Source of the DNA: XYA12-FULL-58-9 sp001798605
GTDB lineage: Bacteria; Myxococcota; XYA12-FULL-58-9
Assembly (NCBI GenBank): GCA_036736205.1
Contig: DAINMX010000026.1
Location: forward strand, 1 to 43,373
Length of the DNA: 43,373 nucleotides
Reading direction: 5' to 3'
Shown here: piece after piece, positions 1 to 8,381 of the stretch
Layout: each line of letters opens with the position of its first letter
Numbering within the stretch: position 1 is the first letter of the stretch
Position numbers and translations under genes: made by a program
The notes under the pieces: generated by a model
Told to the model about the DNA's origin: nothing
What the model saw: the letters and a program-made list of their open reading frames with translations, nothing else
Databases searched by the model: none

Positions 1-17
1 TCACCTAGCTCACTCAC

Positions 18-947
18 TCAGAGTCTTTTCTGGCCTTCCAGTTTCTGAATGGCTGCGATGTCTTGAACGGTCTCGAGGCAGCCGAGGTACTCACCATGGG
101 TGCCGCGCACTGGCCAATAGCGGATGTGCACCTTCTTGTCGCCCGCATCGAGCCAAAACTCTGCGACATCGCGTTTGCCCGCCTTGAAGTCGGCAAGGAT
201 TTCGTTTACCAGGTGCACGCTCTTTTGGGGGTGGCAGTTCTGCACCTGCATGCCAATTGCTCCACGGGAACGCGGGAAAATCTTGGGATGATTCTCGTGG
301 CTGAAATAGCGAACAGTGTCGTTGGCATCGACGAACGACAACTCCAACGGCAGCGTGTTGAGGATTGCCCCCAACACTTCGTAGTCGAGGTTGTAACACA
401 GGTCTTTGACCTCGCCCCAGCGCATGAGCTCATCGGCCAGTTTGTAGTAACGGGCGTGCGCATCGGGGGAGATGGCAATCTCGGTGGCTCTGATTCCTTC
501 GACCACTTTTTCACCGTCGGCCAGACTGAGCGCCTGCTCCGCCATGGGATAGAGGATGTCGTTCTCCTTCCAGAAATGCTGTTTGAGCAGGGCGACATAT
601 TCGCCGTAGACACCGCGGAGCTCATCGAGAACGCCGTCGTCGCCGCTCCCATAAGCACCACCGAGTGTCCGCAACTTGGCGAGGAGCTCCTTGCTGCTTG
701 CGTGCTCCGCCAGCATGACAGCAAGAGGTCCTCCCCGACTCGGAATGCCGCGCTCCTCGAGCAAGGGGAAGAGATGATCCTCTTCTTTCTTGTTGTGACA
801 GCCATCGAGATACTCGACAAAGTAACGCAATAGCTCCTTGACCATGGTGCGGTCCGGCTTGCTCGCGGCAAACGCCTTTTCCCCAGCGTCGAAGACCTTC
901 TCGTGGGTCTCGTGGTCAAGCATCAATAGTTCTTTCCACTCAGACAT
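18..947 (-). CDS. Hemerythrin HHE domain protein with C-terminal PAS (DUF438-like) domain
   Basis: The 309-residue protein has an N-terminal hemerythrin-like four-helix domain (about residues 1-150) that should bind a non-haem di-iron centre. Candidate ligands are H12, H51, E55 and H58, with further His/Glu/Asp in HASSK and HFWKENDIL. The C-terminal part (about 195-305) resembles the PAS domain of DUF438 proteins, including the segment NCHPQKSVH. Family knowledge suggests a cytoplasmic sensor or handler of O2, NO or redox signals; no output domain is visible. The start at 947 is chosen because AAGGAG (954-959, minus strand) sits 6 bases upstream. The ATG at 953 touches that site and is unlikely. 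It appears to be a single-gene unit. Confidence 0.85.
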   Translation of the reverse strand: MSEWKELLMLDHETHEKVFDAGEKAFAASKPDRTMVKELLRYFVEYLDGCHNKKEEDHLFPLLEERGIPSRGGPLAVMLAEHASSKELLAKLRTLGGAYGSGDDGVLDELRGVYGEYVALLKQHFWKENDILYPMAEQALSLADGEKVVEGIRATEIAISPDAHARYYKLADELMRWGEVKDLCYNLDYEVLGAILNTLPLELSFVDANDTVRYFSHENHPKIFPRSRGAIGMQVQNCHPQKSVHLVNEILADFKAGKRDVAEFWLDAGDKKVHIRYWPVRGTHGEYLGCLETVQDIAAIQKLEGQKRL

Positions 948-1010
948 GTTCATCTCCTTCGTGTGTACCACCCAATATGGTGCTTCGACGCCCTTCAAGC
1001 ATCATTTGAA

Positions 1011-3035
1011 TCACAGTCTCGACATCACGATTTTGACGTCGACACGACCGCCGTCCACCGTCACCCTCTCGACAACTGGGCTCACCCCTGGGCCATCGAT
1101 TCGCACGGTGTACTCACCGGGGTAAGGAAGAATGCGAACAAAGGAGCCGTCCCGAGGCCGGGTGGTCCAACTCTCAGAAGCCCGCAACTCCACCTCCGCC
1201 AGATTCACGCTCATATTCAGAGGGTGACCGCTCGAATCGACGACTGTCCCCGTCAAGGTTGGCCCGTTGATGATTCGGTCTAACAGCCGTTGCCAAATGG
1301 GCCTGGTAGCATCAATGAGACCCTTTCTTGGGTCCTGTCCTGTGGGTGGTGGCCACAGTGCACCTTCCACCAGAATCGCCACCGTCCCGTGCTGGTGCCG
1401 CAGCCAATCCTGATCCGTTCCTTGCACGGCATAAATGCTATGCCTTACCTTCATTTGCCCTTGCGGATGGCTGAGATCGCGAATCAAGCCCTCGGCCACC
1501 AACCACGCTTCGTTTGGCACCGGATCTTCGGCGTCGCCTGTCGTATAGGGTACGAGCAGAGCGAGATTTCCCATATGGTAGGACAATGAGGCAACAAATC
1601 GCTCCCGCTCCGCAAGACTCATCATCGCACGAGTCTCTGGCTCCGATGCCGGCTGGGACCCCCTGTAGTGCGGATGATTGGCATCGGAGCACGTCCGCGA
1701 TGGACGCTCCCACCTAAATGGATAATTGCGATTGAGATCGACGCCCTCAAAAATGCCACGGGTGCCGTCGCCGTCATTGTCCCGACCATTCTTACGACCC
1801 GCGCGCGGTGACTCCTCGAGGAAAACCTGCACACCGTCTGGATTCACCATTGGAACAGCATAAACAACGACCGACTTGCGCCACCGTTTGACCTCTGTTG
1901 ATTGCCCCTCCACCAAGACACGGATTGCATCGAGCACCATCTCCGTTCCCATCAGCTCATCGCCATGGTGGGCACCCGCGAGCAACACACTCGGCCGCAC
2001 GTTAGCATCGTGCAGGTTTTCACCGATGGCGAAAGCCAAGATGGGACGGCCCTGATGACTCCTGCCGAGAACCTCGACGCGGGTGCGTTTGGGATAACGA
2101 GAATGCCATCCTCGTAGCAGCCCTTCAACCATGGCCGCATTCTTGTAACTGCGATCGAGATCATATCCTGTCGTCGTCACGACGGGAGGCTGATTCCGTG
2201 CCTTGAGATAACTCAAATCAATATACTTCCACGGCAGCTCACTCTGTACCGAGTGCAGTGTAACACCGCTGCAGAACAGGTGTTCGAGGCCTACCGGTTC
2301 GGTTCGCAGGACCGCGAGACCGTCGCCCGTTGTTTCGAGTAACTCGGCGTAGGCTCGAGTTTCAGACCAGTCTTTTTGGGCCACCGTGACGACAACGGGG
2401 AGCTCGTCGTCCGTTCCATTAACCGGCCGAAGCGGCAACTTCGCACAGGCGCGTCGCGTCGACAACAGATGCAACGCAGGCCCTGTCTCAACCTCTGAGG
2501 AGATGGCGACACGTCCTGGTCGAATCGCGAGCCCCGTCACCGAAGTTGTTGCCAGAAGCTTGCCCGTCTGCGGATCAAAAATGTTGGCAACCATCGCGTC
2601 GGAAAAGACCGAGAGCACCACTTCGATCATGCCGGGTCGAGAGGAACGAGCAATCATCACCCGGTTCTGAATTGACTCAGGAACTCCCGATTGCATCGCA
2701 ACCAGCCGACAAAACCGGCCCTCCAGGGACAACCCGTAGGCACGCACACCGTTCGCCTCCTCGACCGTGCGCACAGCAATCACTACCGCTCGGGTGCTTC
2801 CCTTGGGTATCTTCAGGCGAACACGGACGGTTCCATCTTGGAGATACCCATCCTGCTCCGCATACCAAAGCCCCGTAGGCAAGCGTTGCTCTGCCGGCGA
2901 TGCGCCGCGCTTATCCACGAGGATAGTTTCACGGGTTGCATCGAACTCGGGCACGACAGCTGCACGAGCTTGGCTCGCTGCCAAACAATGAAAAATGAGG
3001 ATGAGACGACGCACCCACTCAGGGAAGCACGGCAC
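1011..3035 (-). CDS. Secreted M14-family zinc carboxypeptidase
   Basis: The 674-residue protein starts with a signal peptide (basic MPCFPEWVRR, hydrophobic stretch, AxA-like SQARA near residue 25), so it should be exported. The central domain is a peptidase M14: the zinc motif HHGDELMGTE lies near residue 356, DLNRNYPFRW provides the substrate-binding Asn/Arg, YHMG near residue 486 supplies the third zinc ligand, and the glutamate of ILVEGALW near 556 fits the catalytic position. About 300 residues before the catalytic domain have no recognised fold. The last 80 residues look like a carboxypeptidase-regulatory-like beta-sandwich (GTVVDSSGHPL). It starts 24 bases after a small Cys-rich gene, so the two are probably co-transcribed. 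Confidence 0.88.
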   Translation of the reverse strand: MPCFPEWVRRLILIFHCLAASQARAAVVPEFDATRETILVDKRGASPAEQRLPTGLWYAEQDGYLQDGTVRVRLKIPKGSTRAVVIAVRTVEEANGVRAYGLSLEGRFCRLVAMQSGVPESIQNRVMIARSSRPGMIEVVLSVFSDAMVANIFDPQTGKLLATTSVTGLAIRPGRVAISSEVETGPALHLLSTRRACAKLPLRPVNGTDDELPVVVTVAQKDWSETRAYAELLETTGDGLAVLRTEPVGLEHLFCSGVTLHSVQSELPWKYIDLSYLKARNQPPVVTTTGYDLDRSYKNAAMVEGLLRGWHSRYPKRTRVEVLGRSHQGRPILAFAIGENLHDANVRPSVLLAGAHHGDELMGTEMVLDAIRVLVEGQSTEVKRWRKSVVVYAVPMVNPDGVQVFLEESPRAGRKNGRDNDGDGTRGIFEGVDLNRNYPFRWERPSRTCSDANHPHYRGSQPASEPETRAMMSLAERERFVASLSYHMGNLALLVPYTTGDAEDPVPNEAWLVAEGLIRDLSHPQGQMKVRHSIYAVQGTDQDWLRHQHGTVAILVEGALWPPPTGQDPRKGLIDATRPIWQRLLDRIINGPTLTGTVVDSSGHPLNMSVNLAEVELRASESWTTRPRDGSFVRILPYPGEYTVRIDGPGVSPVVERVTVDGGRVDVKIVMSRL

Positions 3036-3059
3036 GTTCGGGTGGTCAACGGCCGAGTA

Positions 3060-3413
3060 CTACGCAATGTTCCTCAGTTGCTGCCGAACGATAGCGGCGC
3101 GAATTCGGTCGGCAGTGATCCGCCGGCCTGAGCCTTCGTACTGCGCCGCCACATTTTCGGCAGCCTCGACACCAACGGCCAAGACCCAAGCAACGATGCA
3201 GGTATTGCATTGTGATCTCGTTGCCGGTCCAACGCGGTAATGGGGGCAACTCGCCTCCAGCGGCGTCGCGTCGGGCTCTGGCCCTTTCTGCCCCTCGGTG
3301 AGGAACCGCGACTCGTCGCGACGCCTGTGTGGATAGTTCTCGCTCGGCTTGATCTCGGGTGCACTGTCACACGAGCAGTCTTTGCAACTCTTACACGATT
3401 CTCCATGGCCCAT
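3060..3413 (-). CDS. Small Cys-rich protein of unknown function
   Basis: This 117-residue protein is judged real because AGGGAG lies 5 bases before its ATG and because it ends 24 bases before the M14 peptidase on the same strand. The first 16 residues hold four cysteines in a Cx2Cx2CxC pattern (CKSCKDCSC). A second group, CPHYR plus CNTC, follows mid-protein, so a zinc or iron-sulphur site is plausible. The C-terminal 35 residues look helical (AAENVAAQYEGSGRRITADRI begins this part when read from its first 20 residues). No signal peptide is visible. I do not recognise the family; a faint resemblance to PCP-reductase-type C-terminal domains is not enough for a name. Confidence 0.6.
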   Translation of the reverse strand: MGHGESCKSCKDCSCDSAPEIKPSENYPHRRRDESRFLTEGQKGPEPDATPLEASCPHYRVGPATRSQCNTCIVAWVLAVGVEAAENVAAQYEGSGRRITADRIRAAIVRQQLRNIA

Positions 3414-3481
3414 GATGACTCCCTTTCTGCGAAACCACCACTACCCGCAGGATACCCCATTGAACCGACCCATGCGACCAA

Positions 3482-3502
3482 TCGACAATCGACAATCGAC
3501 AA
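3482..3502. repeat. Three tandem copies of a 7-base unit
   Basis: The unit TCGACAA occurs three times without interruption between the divergent Cys-rich gene and the TetR gene. A short direct repeat, GCAAGTGAA, follows at about 3524-3541. These may be slippage products; no function is assigned. Confidence 0.7.
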
Positions 3503-3549
3503 ACAGGCTTGCGATGACCGCGGCAAGTGAAGCAAGTGAACAGAAGCTG

Positions 3550-3579
3550 TTGACTTGACCAGCTCCAACGTGAGATATT
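3550..3579 (+). promoter_or_regulatory. Candidate sigma70-type promoter of the TetR operon
   Basis: TTGACT at 3550-3555 matches five of six -35 consensus bases. GATATT at 3574-3579 matches four of six -10 bases, and the spacer is 18 bases. The expected start of transcription, about 3586-3588, falls on or just before the ATG at 3588. Together with the lack of a ribosome binding site at normal distance, this suggests a leaderless message. It is an inference from sequence only. Confidence 0.45.
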
Positions 3580-3599
3580 TTTGAACGATGGTTCAAAAA
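3578..3599. promoter_or_regulatory. Perfect inverted repeat, likely TetR operator
   Basis: The left arm TTTTTGAAC (3578-3586) and right arm GTTCAAAAA (3591-3599) are perfectly complementary around a 4-base centre, GATG. The palindrome covers the end of the -10 region, the predicted transcription start and the ATG of the TetR gene. TetR-family repressors commonly bind such palindromes next to their own promoter, so autorepression of the operon is the natural reading. Confidence 0.75.
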
Positions 3600-4283
3600 A
3601 GCAGTCGCCATTCAATAGCAGCTAAGGGTACCCCTAAGAAAAGCGAGATTACCAGAGAAAGACTTTTGAGCACGACCGAGATTCTTTTTGCTGACAAGGG
3701 GTATTCGGGTACCAGTCTGGCTGAGATCACTCGATACGCCGGGGTCACAAAGGGACTCTTTTATTACTATTTTTCTGACAAGGAGGCGTTATTTGATGCC
3801 ATTGTTGAAAGGTATTTTGACGCCCACGCCGAGGTTTTAATCAACGCGATTTCTGGTGAAAGAACTCTGTCCGAAAAATTGCATCGTGCTTTGGATGGCT
3901 ATTTAGACATCGTCGAAGTCAATCCCTTGCTAATCCGAATTATTCAACATGAGGCCTGTTCCGAAAGTGAGCAGATGCGGAAGATTTCCAATCTTCTCAA
4001 GCCTATTTTGACCTTGGGAAACGAGATGCTGGGTGCCTATTTGCCTCCAGAAGGGCCGTTTTCGCCGCGTCACTTTTTCTTGAGTGTGTTTGGTATGGGG
4101 ATGAGTTACTTCGTCTACGCGCCACTTCTGGAAGAGCTTTGGGGATTAGACCCATTGGGGTGGGATCGCTGTGCTGAGCGACGAAAGCATCTGCACGGTG
4201 TCGTTGATTCCTTGGTAAATACCTATTTTCGAAGCGGTGAAACCCCGTCAATTCCAATAAGATTGGATCAGGAGGAGCAATGA
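3588..4283 (+). CDS. TetR/AcrR-family transcriptional regulator
   Basis: The 231-residue protein has a TetR N-terminal helix-turn-helix (about residues 20-70): RERLLSTTEILFADKGYSGT, then the helices ending in the recognition segment VTKGLFYYYFSDKEAL. The C-terminal ligand-binding half is helical and belongs to no subgroup I can name. It should repress its own operon in the absence of an unknown ligand through the palindrome over its start codon. No Shine-Dalgarno site is present at normal distance from 3588, consistent with a leaderless transcript. The last bases overlap the radical SAM gene (ATGA, 4280-4283). Base composition is clearly richer in A+T than the genes on either side, which suggests acquisition by transfer. 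Confidence 0.92.
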   Translation: MVQKSSRHSIAAKGTPKKSEITRERLLSTTEILFADKGYSGTSLAEITRYAGVTKGLFYYYFSDKEALFDAIVERYFDAHAEVLINAISGERTLSEKLHRALDGYLDIVEVNPLLIRIIQHEACSESEQMRKISNLLKPILTLGNEMLGAYLPPEGPFSPRHFFLSVFGMGMSYFVYAPLLEELWGLDPLGWDRCAERRKHLHGVVDSLVNTYFRSGETPSIPIRLDQEEQ

Positions 4284-5377
4284 TGGTGCTTTCATCACCG
4301 AGGCGCGAGATTCTGCTCAAACAGTTGCCACGTGGTGCAGCTCTGGCAAAGACCCTGAGGCTCAAAAGATTGGAGAAAGGATTGGGCTTATTAGAGAGCA
4401 GGGTCGCCTGGCGTCATCCAATGAATATGATTCACGCCATTACTTCCCGCTGCAACGCCAGTTGTGCGTTTTGTGCCTGGAAAGATGAAACAAGTCAAAG
4501 GGACGAGTTAACCACTACGGAAATAAAAACGCTTTACAAAGCTGCTCGCCAGGCTGGGTTTGTGTGGTTGACTTTTTGGGGCGGTGAACCCTTGATGCGC
4601 AGTGACATTGATGAGATTTCTTCCTATGCCAGTCATTTGGGTTTCACTTGCACTTTGGTTACCAATGGCTCCCTATTGGCCAAAAAGATGGACCGGGTCG
4701 TGCCGTACCTTGGCAACATTAGCATTTCGTTGGATTTTGCCTCGGCACGCCACGATGACGCGCGAGGGATTCCTGGGCTTTTTGATCGGATTGTAAGGAC
4801 GGTCCCTGAGCTTAAGCGCCGGTATCCGAAAACCAAGGTGTTGCTGAACTGCACGATGATGCGAGCAAATACCACCCCTGGAGAGGTGCACAACCTGGCG
4901 GAGCTTGCCAAGGAGCTCAACACGTTTATTATTTTTAATCTTTTTCGCACTGAATCGGCTTCGAAAGTTGGTGACGCTCAAAGATTGAAAGACTCTGCTC
5001 CCAGCCAAGACTCTTTGGCTGAGGTTTTCACAATGTTGCGGCGATTGAAGACGGAAGGCTATCCCATCGCCAACTCGTACAGTTACATTGATCGGATTTC
5101 TACCAATACGTTGAGTTACCGTTGTCACTGGCCGAAAATCAATTTGCCAATGGAAGCAAACGGTGATGTGGTTGATTGTATGCATTGGGGAATTAGTCCG
5201 ATAGCGAATATCCGAGAAAAGCCCTTCACGGAGATTTTGCGACATCCACGCCTGATTGAGTTGGCTGGTGAATGCGGCGAGGCGTGTCACAAATGTGTGT
5301 CGATGCACCGATTTGATGCGTCGGCGATTTTTGAAGGCAACATTGAACCGCTTTTGTCGTGGTCACGCATTTTCTAG
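4280..5377 (+). CDS. Radical SAM enzyme with SPASM-like Cys-rich C-terminus
   Basis: The 365-residue protein carries the radical SAM iron-sulphur motif CxxxCxxC as C58, C62 and C65 (CNASCAFC). The SAM-binding GGEP-type motif is in FWGGEPLMRSD. A second Cys set near the C-terminus (CHWPK, VVDCMHWG, CGEACHKC) resembles the auxiliary cluster region of SPASM/twitch enzymes. Family members cleave SAM to a 5'-deoxyadenosyl radical and modify peptides, lipids or cofactors; the substrate here is not apparent, and no small precursor peptide gene was seen nearby. A strong AGGAGG lies just before the start, which overlaps the TetR stop. The 163-residue gene begins on the base after this stop codon, so the three genes form one translationally coupled unit. 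Confidence 0.9.
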   Translation: MMVLSSPRREILLKQLPRGAALAKTLRLKRLEKGLGLLESRVAWRHPMNMIHAITSRCNASCAFCAWKDETSQRDELTTTEIKTLYKAARQAGFVWLTFWGGEPLMRSDIDEISSYASHLGFTCTLVTNGSLLAKKMDRVVPYLGNISISLDFASARHDDARGIPGLFDRIVRTVPELKRRYPKTKVLLNCTMMRANTTPGEVHNLAELAKELNTFIIFNLFRTESASKVGDAQRLKDSAPSQDSLAEVFTMLRRLKTEGYPIANSYSYIDRISTNTLSYRCHWPKINLPMEANGDVVDCMHWGISPIANIREKPFTEILRHPRLIELAGECGEACHKCVSMHRFDASAIFEGNIEPLLSWSRIF

Positions 5378-5869
5378 ATGATTCCTCCCCAGGCAAAAAA
5401 TGCCGGTGCTCAGGTGCTGAGGCGCGCCACTGTGGAAGAGCTGGAAGCGCTCTATGTTGGTGCGGGGCCAGTGAGGATCCCCAGGGGTTATTTCATTGGC
5501 TCTCATCTTGAGCAACTCGAAAAGTCCTGGCGTCGGCCAATCATTCGGTTCGCTGAAAAGGTTGGATTTCAATGGTTGCCTTTCGGTGTGGATTTTGATT
5601 CCCGCCGTTGGTTTTTCGTAAAAAAATCTGTGCAAATTGGTGCATTTGACGCTTGCCTGCAGTCTTCTGTGTGGCGCAATACCCAAGTGGTAGCTTTGCA
5701 CTATCAACGCTCCCATTTGCCCAAGCCCATTCGTCGGCTGCTGTATGACGAAGTGGTTCCGTTGGGGCCCGATCTTTGTTTGGGCCTCGGTGGCGTAAGA
5801 GTGGGCGGCAAACCTTGCGAGCAGTTTTTCTTCATCTTGGAACGGGGAGGTTGTCATCACCGGTTGTAG
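5378..5869 (+). CDS. Uncharacterised 163-residue partner of the radical SAM enzyme
   Basis: The ATG follows the radical SAM stop codon with no gap (TAG ATG), so translation is probably coupled. The protein is soluble-looking, with no signal peptide or membrane segment. Distinct patches are IPRGYFIGSH near residue 35, FGVDFDSRRWFFVKK, LLYDEVVPLGPDLCLGLGG and a terminal FFFILER strand. These mixed Arg/Trp/Phe strands suggest a small beta-rich binding fold, perhaps lipocalin-like, such as proteins ending in an 'xLGxxxx...FFALER' pattern. I cannot name the family. It shares the low G+C of the two upstream genes. A role as substrate carrier or accessory for the radical SAM enzyme is inference from position alone. 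Confidence 0.75.
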   Translation: MIPPQAKNAGAQVLRRATVEELEALYVGAGPVRIPRGYFIGSHLEQLEKSWRRPIIRFAEKVGFQWLPFGVDFDSRRWFFVKKSVQIGAFDACLQSSVWRNTQVVALHYQRSHLPKPIRRLLYDEVVPLGPDLCLGLGGVRVGGKPCEQFFFILERGGCHHRL

Positions 5870-5879
5870 AGAGATCCAC

Positions 5880-5998
5880 TTTCAACGGTCTTGACGAAAG
5901 CCGAAGGGCAATTTCTCCGCCTTTTCAACGAAACCGGGCCCCCATGCCGCCGATAATGTCCCTGGTTGAAAGATCAGGTCGTGAGCTGTTCGTTGAAA
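5880..5998. repeat. Repeated TTTCAACG / CGTTGAAA elements
   Basis: TTTCAACG occurs at 5880-5887 and 5923-5930. Its complement occurs at 5991-5998, and a 7-base GTTGAAA at 5965-5971. The four copies sit in the 149-base gap before the M3 peptidase gene and could be operator half-sites. No promoter could be assigned with confidence. Confidence 0.4.
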
Positions 5999-6018
5999 GC
6001 AGAGCGAAGAGGGATTCC

Positions 6019-8253
6019 ATGAAAACACAAAACACGTCTATGCGCTCTCGGTTCGTCAATCCCGCGGCGCTGCGATATGATTTCAATCGTCTGAGCAGTG
6101 ATCGCAGCCGCACAAAATCTGCGCAAAGAATTGCCAAACAACAACCGTTGATTCCCCCATCTCGGTCCGCCCAGTCAGAACGCCGACACAAAAAGCTTCT
6201 GCTAGAGCAACAGCTCGCCACAAACCCGTTTATCAAGGGCAGCAAACAGCCCTTCTCTGCACCTGACTTCGCCAACATTCACAACGAGGATTATCTGCCC
6301 GCCTTCTGCAAGGGACTCGCTGAGAACAAAAAGGAGATTCAGGCCATCATCCAGAATCCCGAGAAGCCGACTTTTGAGAACACGATTGAGCCGCTGAGTC
6401 GTGGAGGAAAGCTGATGGGCGACGTCGCCGCGGTCCTCTTCAACCTGCTGTCGGCACATCGCACTACAGCGCTTCACAAGCTCGCCGGAAAAATCGAGTC
6501 CTTGTCGAATGACCACGCCGCCGCAACGTTCACCAATGCGGAGTTGTTTGCACGAGTGGAAGCGGTCTACAACCAACGTGAGAAACTCGACACTGAACAG
6601 CGCCGACTGGTCGAGAGCTACTATCGAACATTTGCAGACAATGGCGTGAGCTTGCCACTTCAGGAGCAGGCTCGAGTGCAGGCGATCGACCAACGTCTCT
6701 CCAAGCTCTCTTTGCAGTTTGGCGACAATGTCCTCAAGGACACCAACAGCTTCGAGATTTGGGTCATCCACAAGACCGACCTCGACGGCATACCGGCTGA
6801 CATTGTCTCCGGTGCCGCCCAACGCGCTGGCGAAAAGGGTCGGCCCGATGCTTGGCTTTTCACCGCAGAACCGCAGTCCGCTAAGGCCGTCCTGCGCACT
6901 GCCAAAAATCGCGAGCTGCGCAGGAAAGTTTACGAGGGGTACACGACCCGAGGCTCTCGCGGCAACGACAACGATAACCGTGCCGTAGTGCGAGAGATCG
7001 TACAACTGCGTGCGGAGCGCGCTCACATCCTCGGTTACGAAAGCCATGCCCACTATGCGCTCAAAGACCGCATGGCGAAGACCCCTGAGGCTGCGAACAA
7101 ACTGTTGCAGAAGATGTGGGACGCCGCCGTTGTCAAGACCAAGCAAGAAAAGATCGAACTGCAGAAGTTTGCCGACACGCTCGAGAGCCAACCCACCGGC
7201 CTAGAGCCATGGGACTGGTCATTCTACAGTGAGTTGCTGCGGCAGAAGGATTATGGCTTTGACAACGAGGCCCTTCGTCCCTACCTGGTGCTCGAGAAGG
7301 TTCGCGACGCGGCGTTTCACCTCGCCAATCGCCTCTACGGTTTGACCTTCGAGCCCCGCGCCGATGTCGCCGGCTACCATCCCGATGTCGAAGCGGTAGA
7401 CGTCAAAGACGCAAATGGCAAACACCTGGGTTTGTTGTATCTCGATTATTACCAACGAGATGAAAAAGCCTCCGGTGCCTGGATGAACAACTATCGCGAA
7501 CAGCAACGCGTGGATGGCCAGGGGGTTCGGCCAATTATCTGTAACTGCTGCAATTTTCCCCAGCCCCGTGATGGCAAGCCGTCGCTTCTGGATTTCAGCC
7601 AAGTGGAGACGCTGTTTCACGAGTTCGGCCATGCCATCCATGGACTGGTGGCGAACACACGATACAGCGAACTCTCCGGCACCAACGTGGCTCGCGATTT
7701 CGTCGAGATGCCGTCGCAGATCATGGAAAACTGGCCAGGCCAGCCTGAATTCCTCAAGACCTTCGCACATCACTATCAAACCGGCGAAGCCATTCCAGAC
7801 GAGCTCATCGCCAAGATGGAGCGAGCCGACAAATTCAACAAGGGTGCCGAAACCCTGGCGTATCTCACTTCGGCGATCATCGACATGCGTTGGCACTCGC
7901 TACAGCACGGTCAAATCGCAAACGATCTCGATCCCATTGCTTTCGAGCAGAAGGTTCTCGAAGAGATTGGCCACGTACGTGAAGTGATGCCGTACCACCT
8001 GAGCACTCACTTCAAACATCTGTTCTCTGGCGGCTACTCCGCGGGCTACTACTCCTACCTGTGGTCGGAGATGCTCGACGCCGACGCTTTTGTGCCCTTC
8101 AAAGAGAACGGCCTCTATCACCAGCCAACGGCCAAGAAGTTGTTCACCTGTCTTTCATCGGGCGCTTCCGAGGATGAAATGGCGCTCTATGTCGCGCTAC
8201 GTGGGCGTGAGCCAACCCCTGATGCCTTGATGGCCCGACGCGGATTTACTTGA
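6019..8253 (+). CDS. M3-family oligopeptidase / peptidyl-dipeptidase
   Basis: The 744-residue protein belongs to the thimet oligopeptidase/Dcp/OpdA family of zinc peptidases, which clip short peptides inside a deep channel. The zinc motif is HEFGH near residue 534 (LFHEFGHAIHGL), and the third ligand is probably the glutamate in FVEMPSQIMENW. The typical family N-terminal start (NPFIKGSKQPFSAPDF) begins near residue 68, and the HFKHLFSGGYSAGYYSY region near the C-terminus carries the substrate-binding His/Tyr residues. The ATG at 6019 is preferred because GAGGGA lies just upstream. An earlier in-frame start would run into the 163-residue gene. No signal peptide is seen, so it is probably cytoplasmic. 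Base composition returns to the high G+C of the rest of the window. Confidence 0.9.
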   Translation: MKTQNTSMRSRFVNPAALRYDFNRLSSDRSRTKSAQRIAKQQPLIPPSRSAQSERRHKKLLLEQQLATNPFIKGSKQPFSAPDFANIHNEDYLPAFCKGLAENKKEIQAIIQNPEKPTFENTIEPLSRGGKLMGDVAAVLFNLLSAHRTTALHKLAGKIESLSNDHAAATFTNAELFARVEAVYNQREKLDTEQRRLVESYYRTFADNGVSLPLQEQARVQAIDQRLSKLSLQFGDNVLKDTNSFEIWVIHKTDLDGIPADIVSGAAQRAGEKGRPDAWLFTAEPQSAKAVLRTAKNRELRRKVYEGYTTRGSRGNDNDNRAVVREIVQLRAERAHILGYESHAHYALKDRMAKTPEAANKLLQKMWDAAVVKTKQEKIELQKFADTLESQPTGLEPWDWSFYSELLRQKDYGFDNEALRPYLVLEKVRDAAFHLANRLYGLTFEPRADVAGYHPDVEAVDVKDANGKHLGLLYLDYYQRDEKASGAWMNNYREQQRVDGQGVRPIICNCCNFPQPRDGKPSLLDFSQVETLFHEFGHAIHGLVANTRYSELSGTNVARDFVEMPSQIMENWPGQPEFLKTFAHHYQTGEAIPDELIAKMERADKFNKGAETLAYLTSAIIDMRWHSLQHGQIANDLDPIAFEQKVLEEIGHVREVMPYHLSTHFKHLFSGGYSAGYYSYLWSEMLDADAFVPFKENGLYHQPTAKKLFTCLSSGASEDEMALYVALRGREPTPDALMARRGFT

Positions 8254-8381
8254 GTCAGAACCCGCCACCAACGTAAAGGTACCCCAACCCCGCAGCATGC
8301 GACTCGGACACGTCTGTGCCACAGAGCTGCCAGGGGGCACGGTTGAGTGGATGGGAATTCTCGAGTAGGGATCTGGGCGTG

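Noticed and set aside
63..833. 256-codon open frame on the plus strand opposite the hemerythrin gene
   Set aside because: It is a reverse-strand shadow: no ribosome site and no family pattern, while the minus strand has clear hemerythrin and PAS motifs.
6202..7191. 329-codon minus-strand open frame inside the M3 peptidase
   Set aside because: The plus strand encodes conserved M3 sequence over the same bases, and the minus-strand protein has no coherent family pattern.
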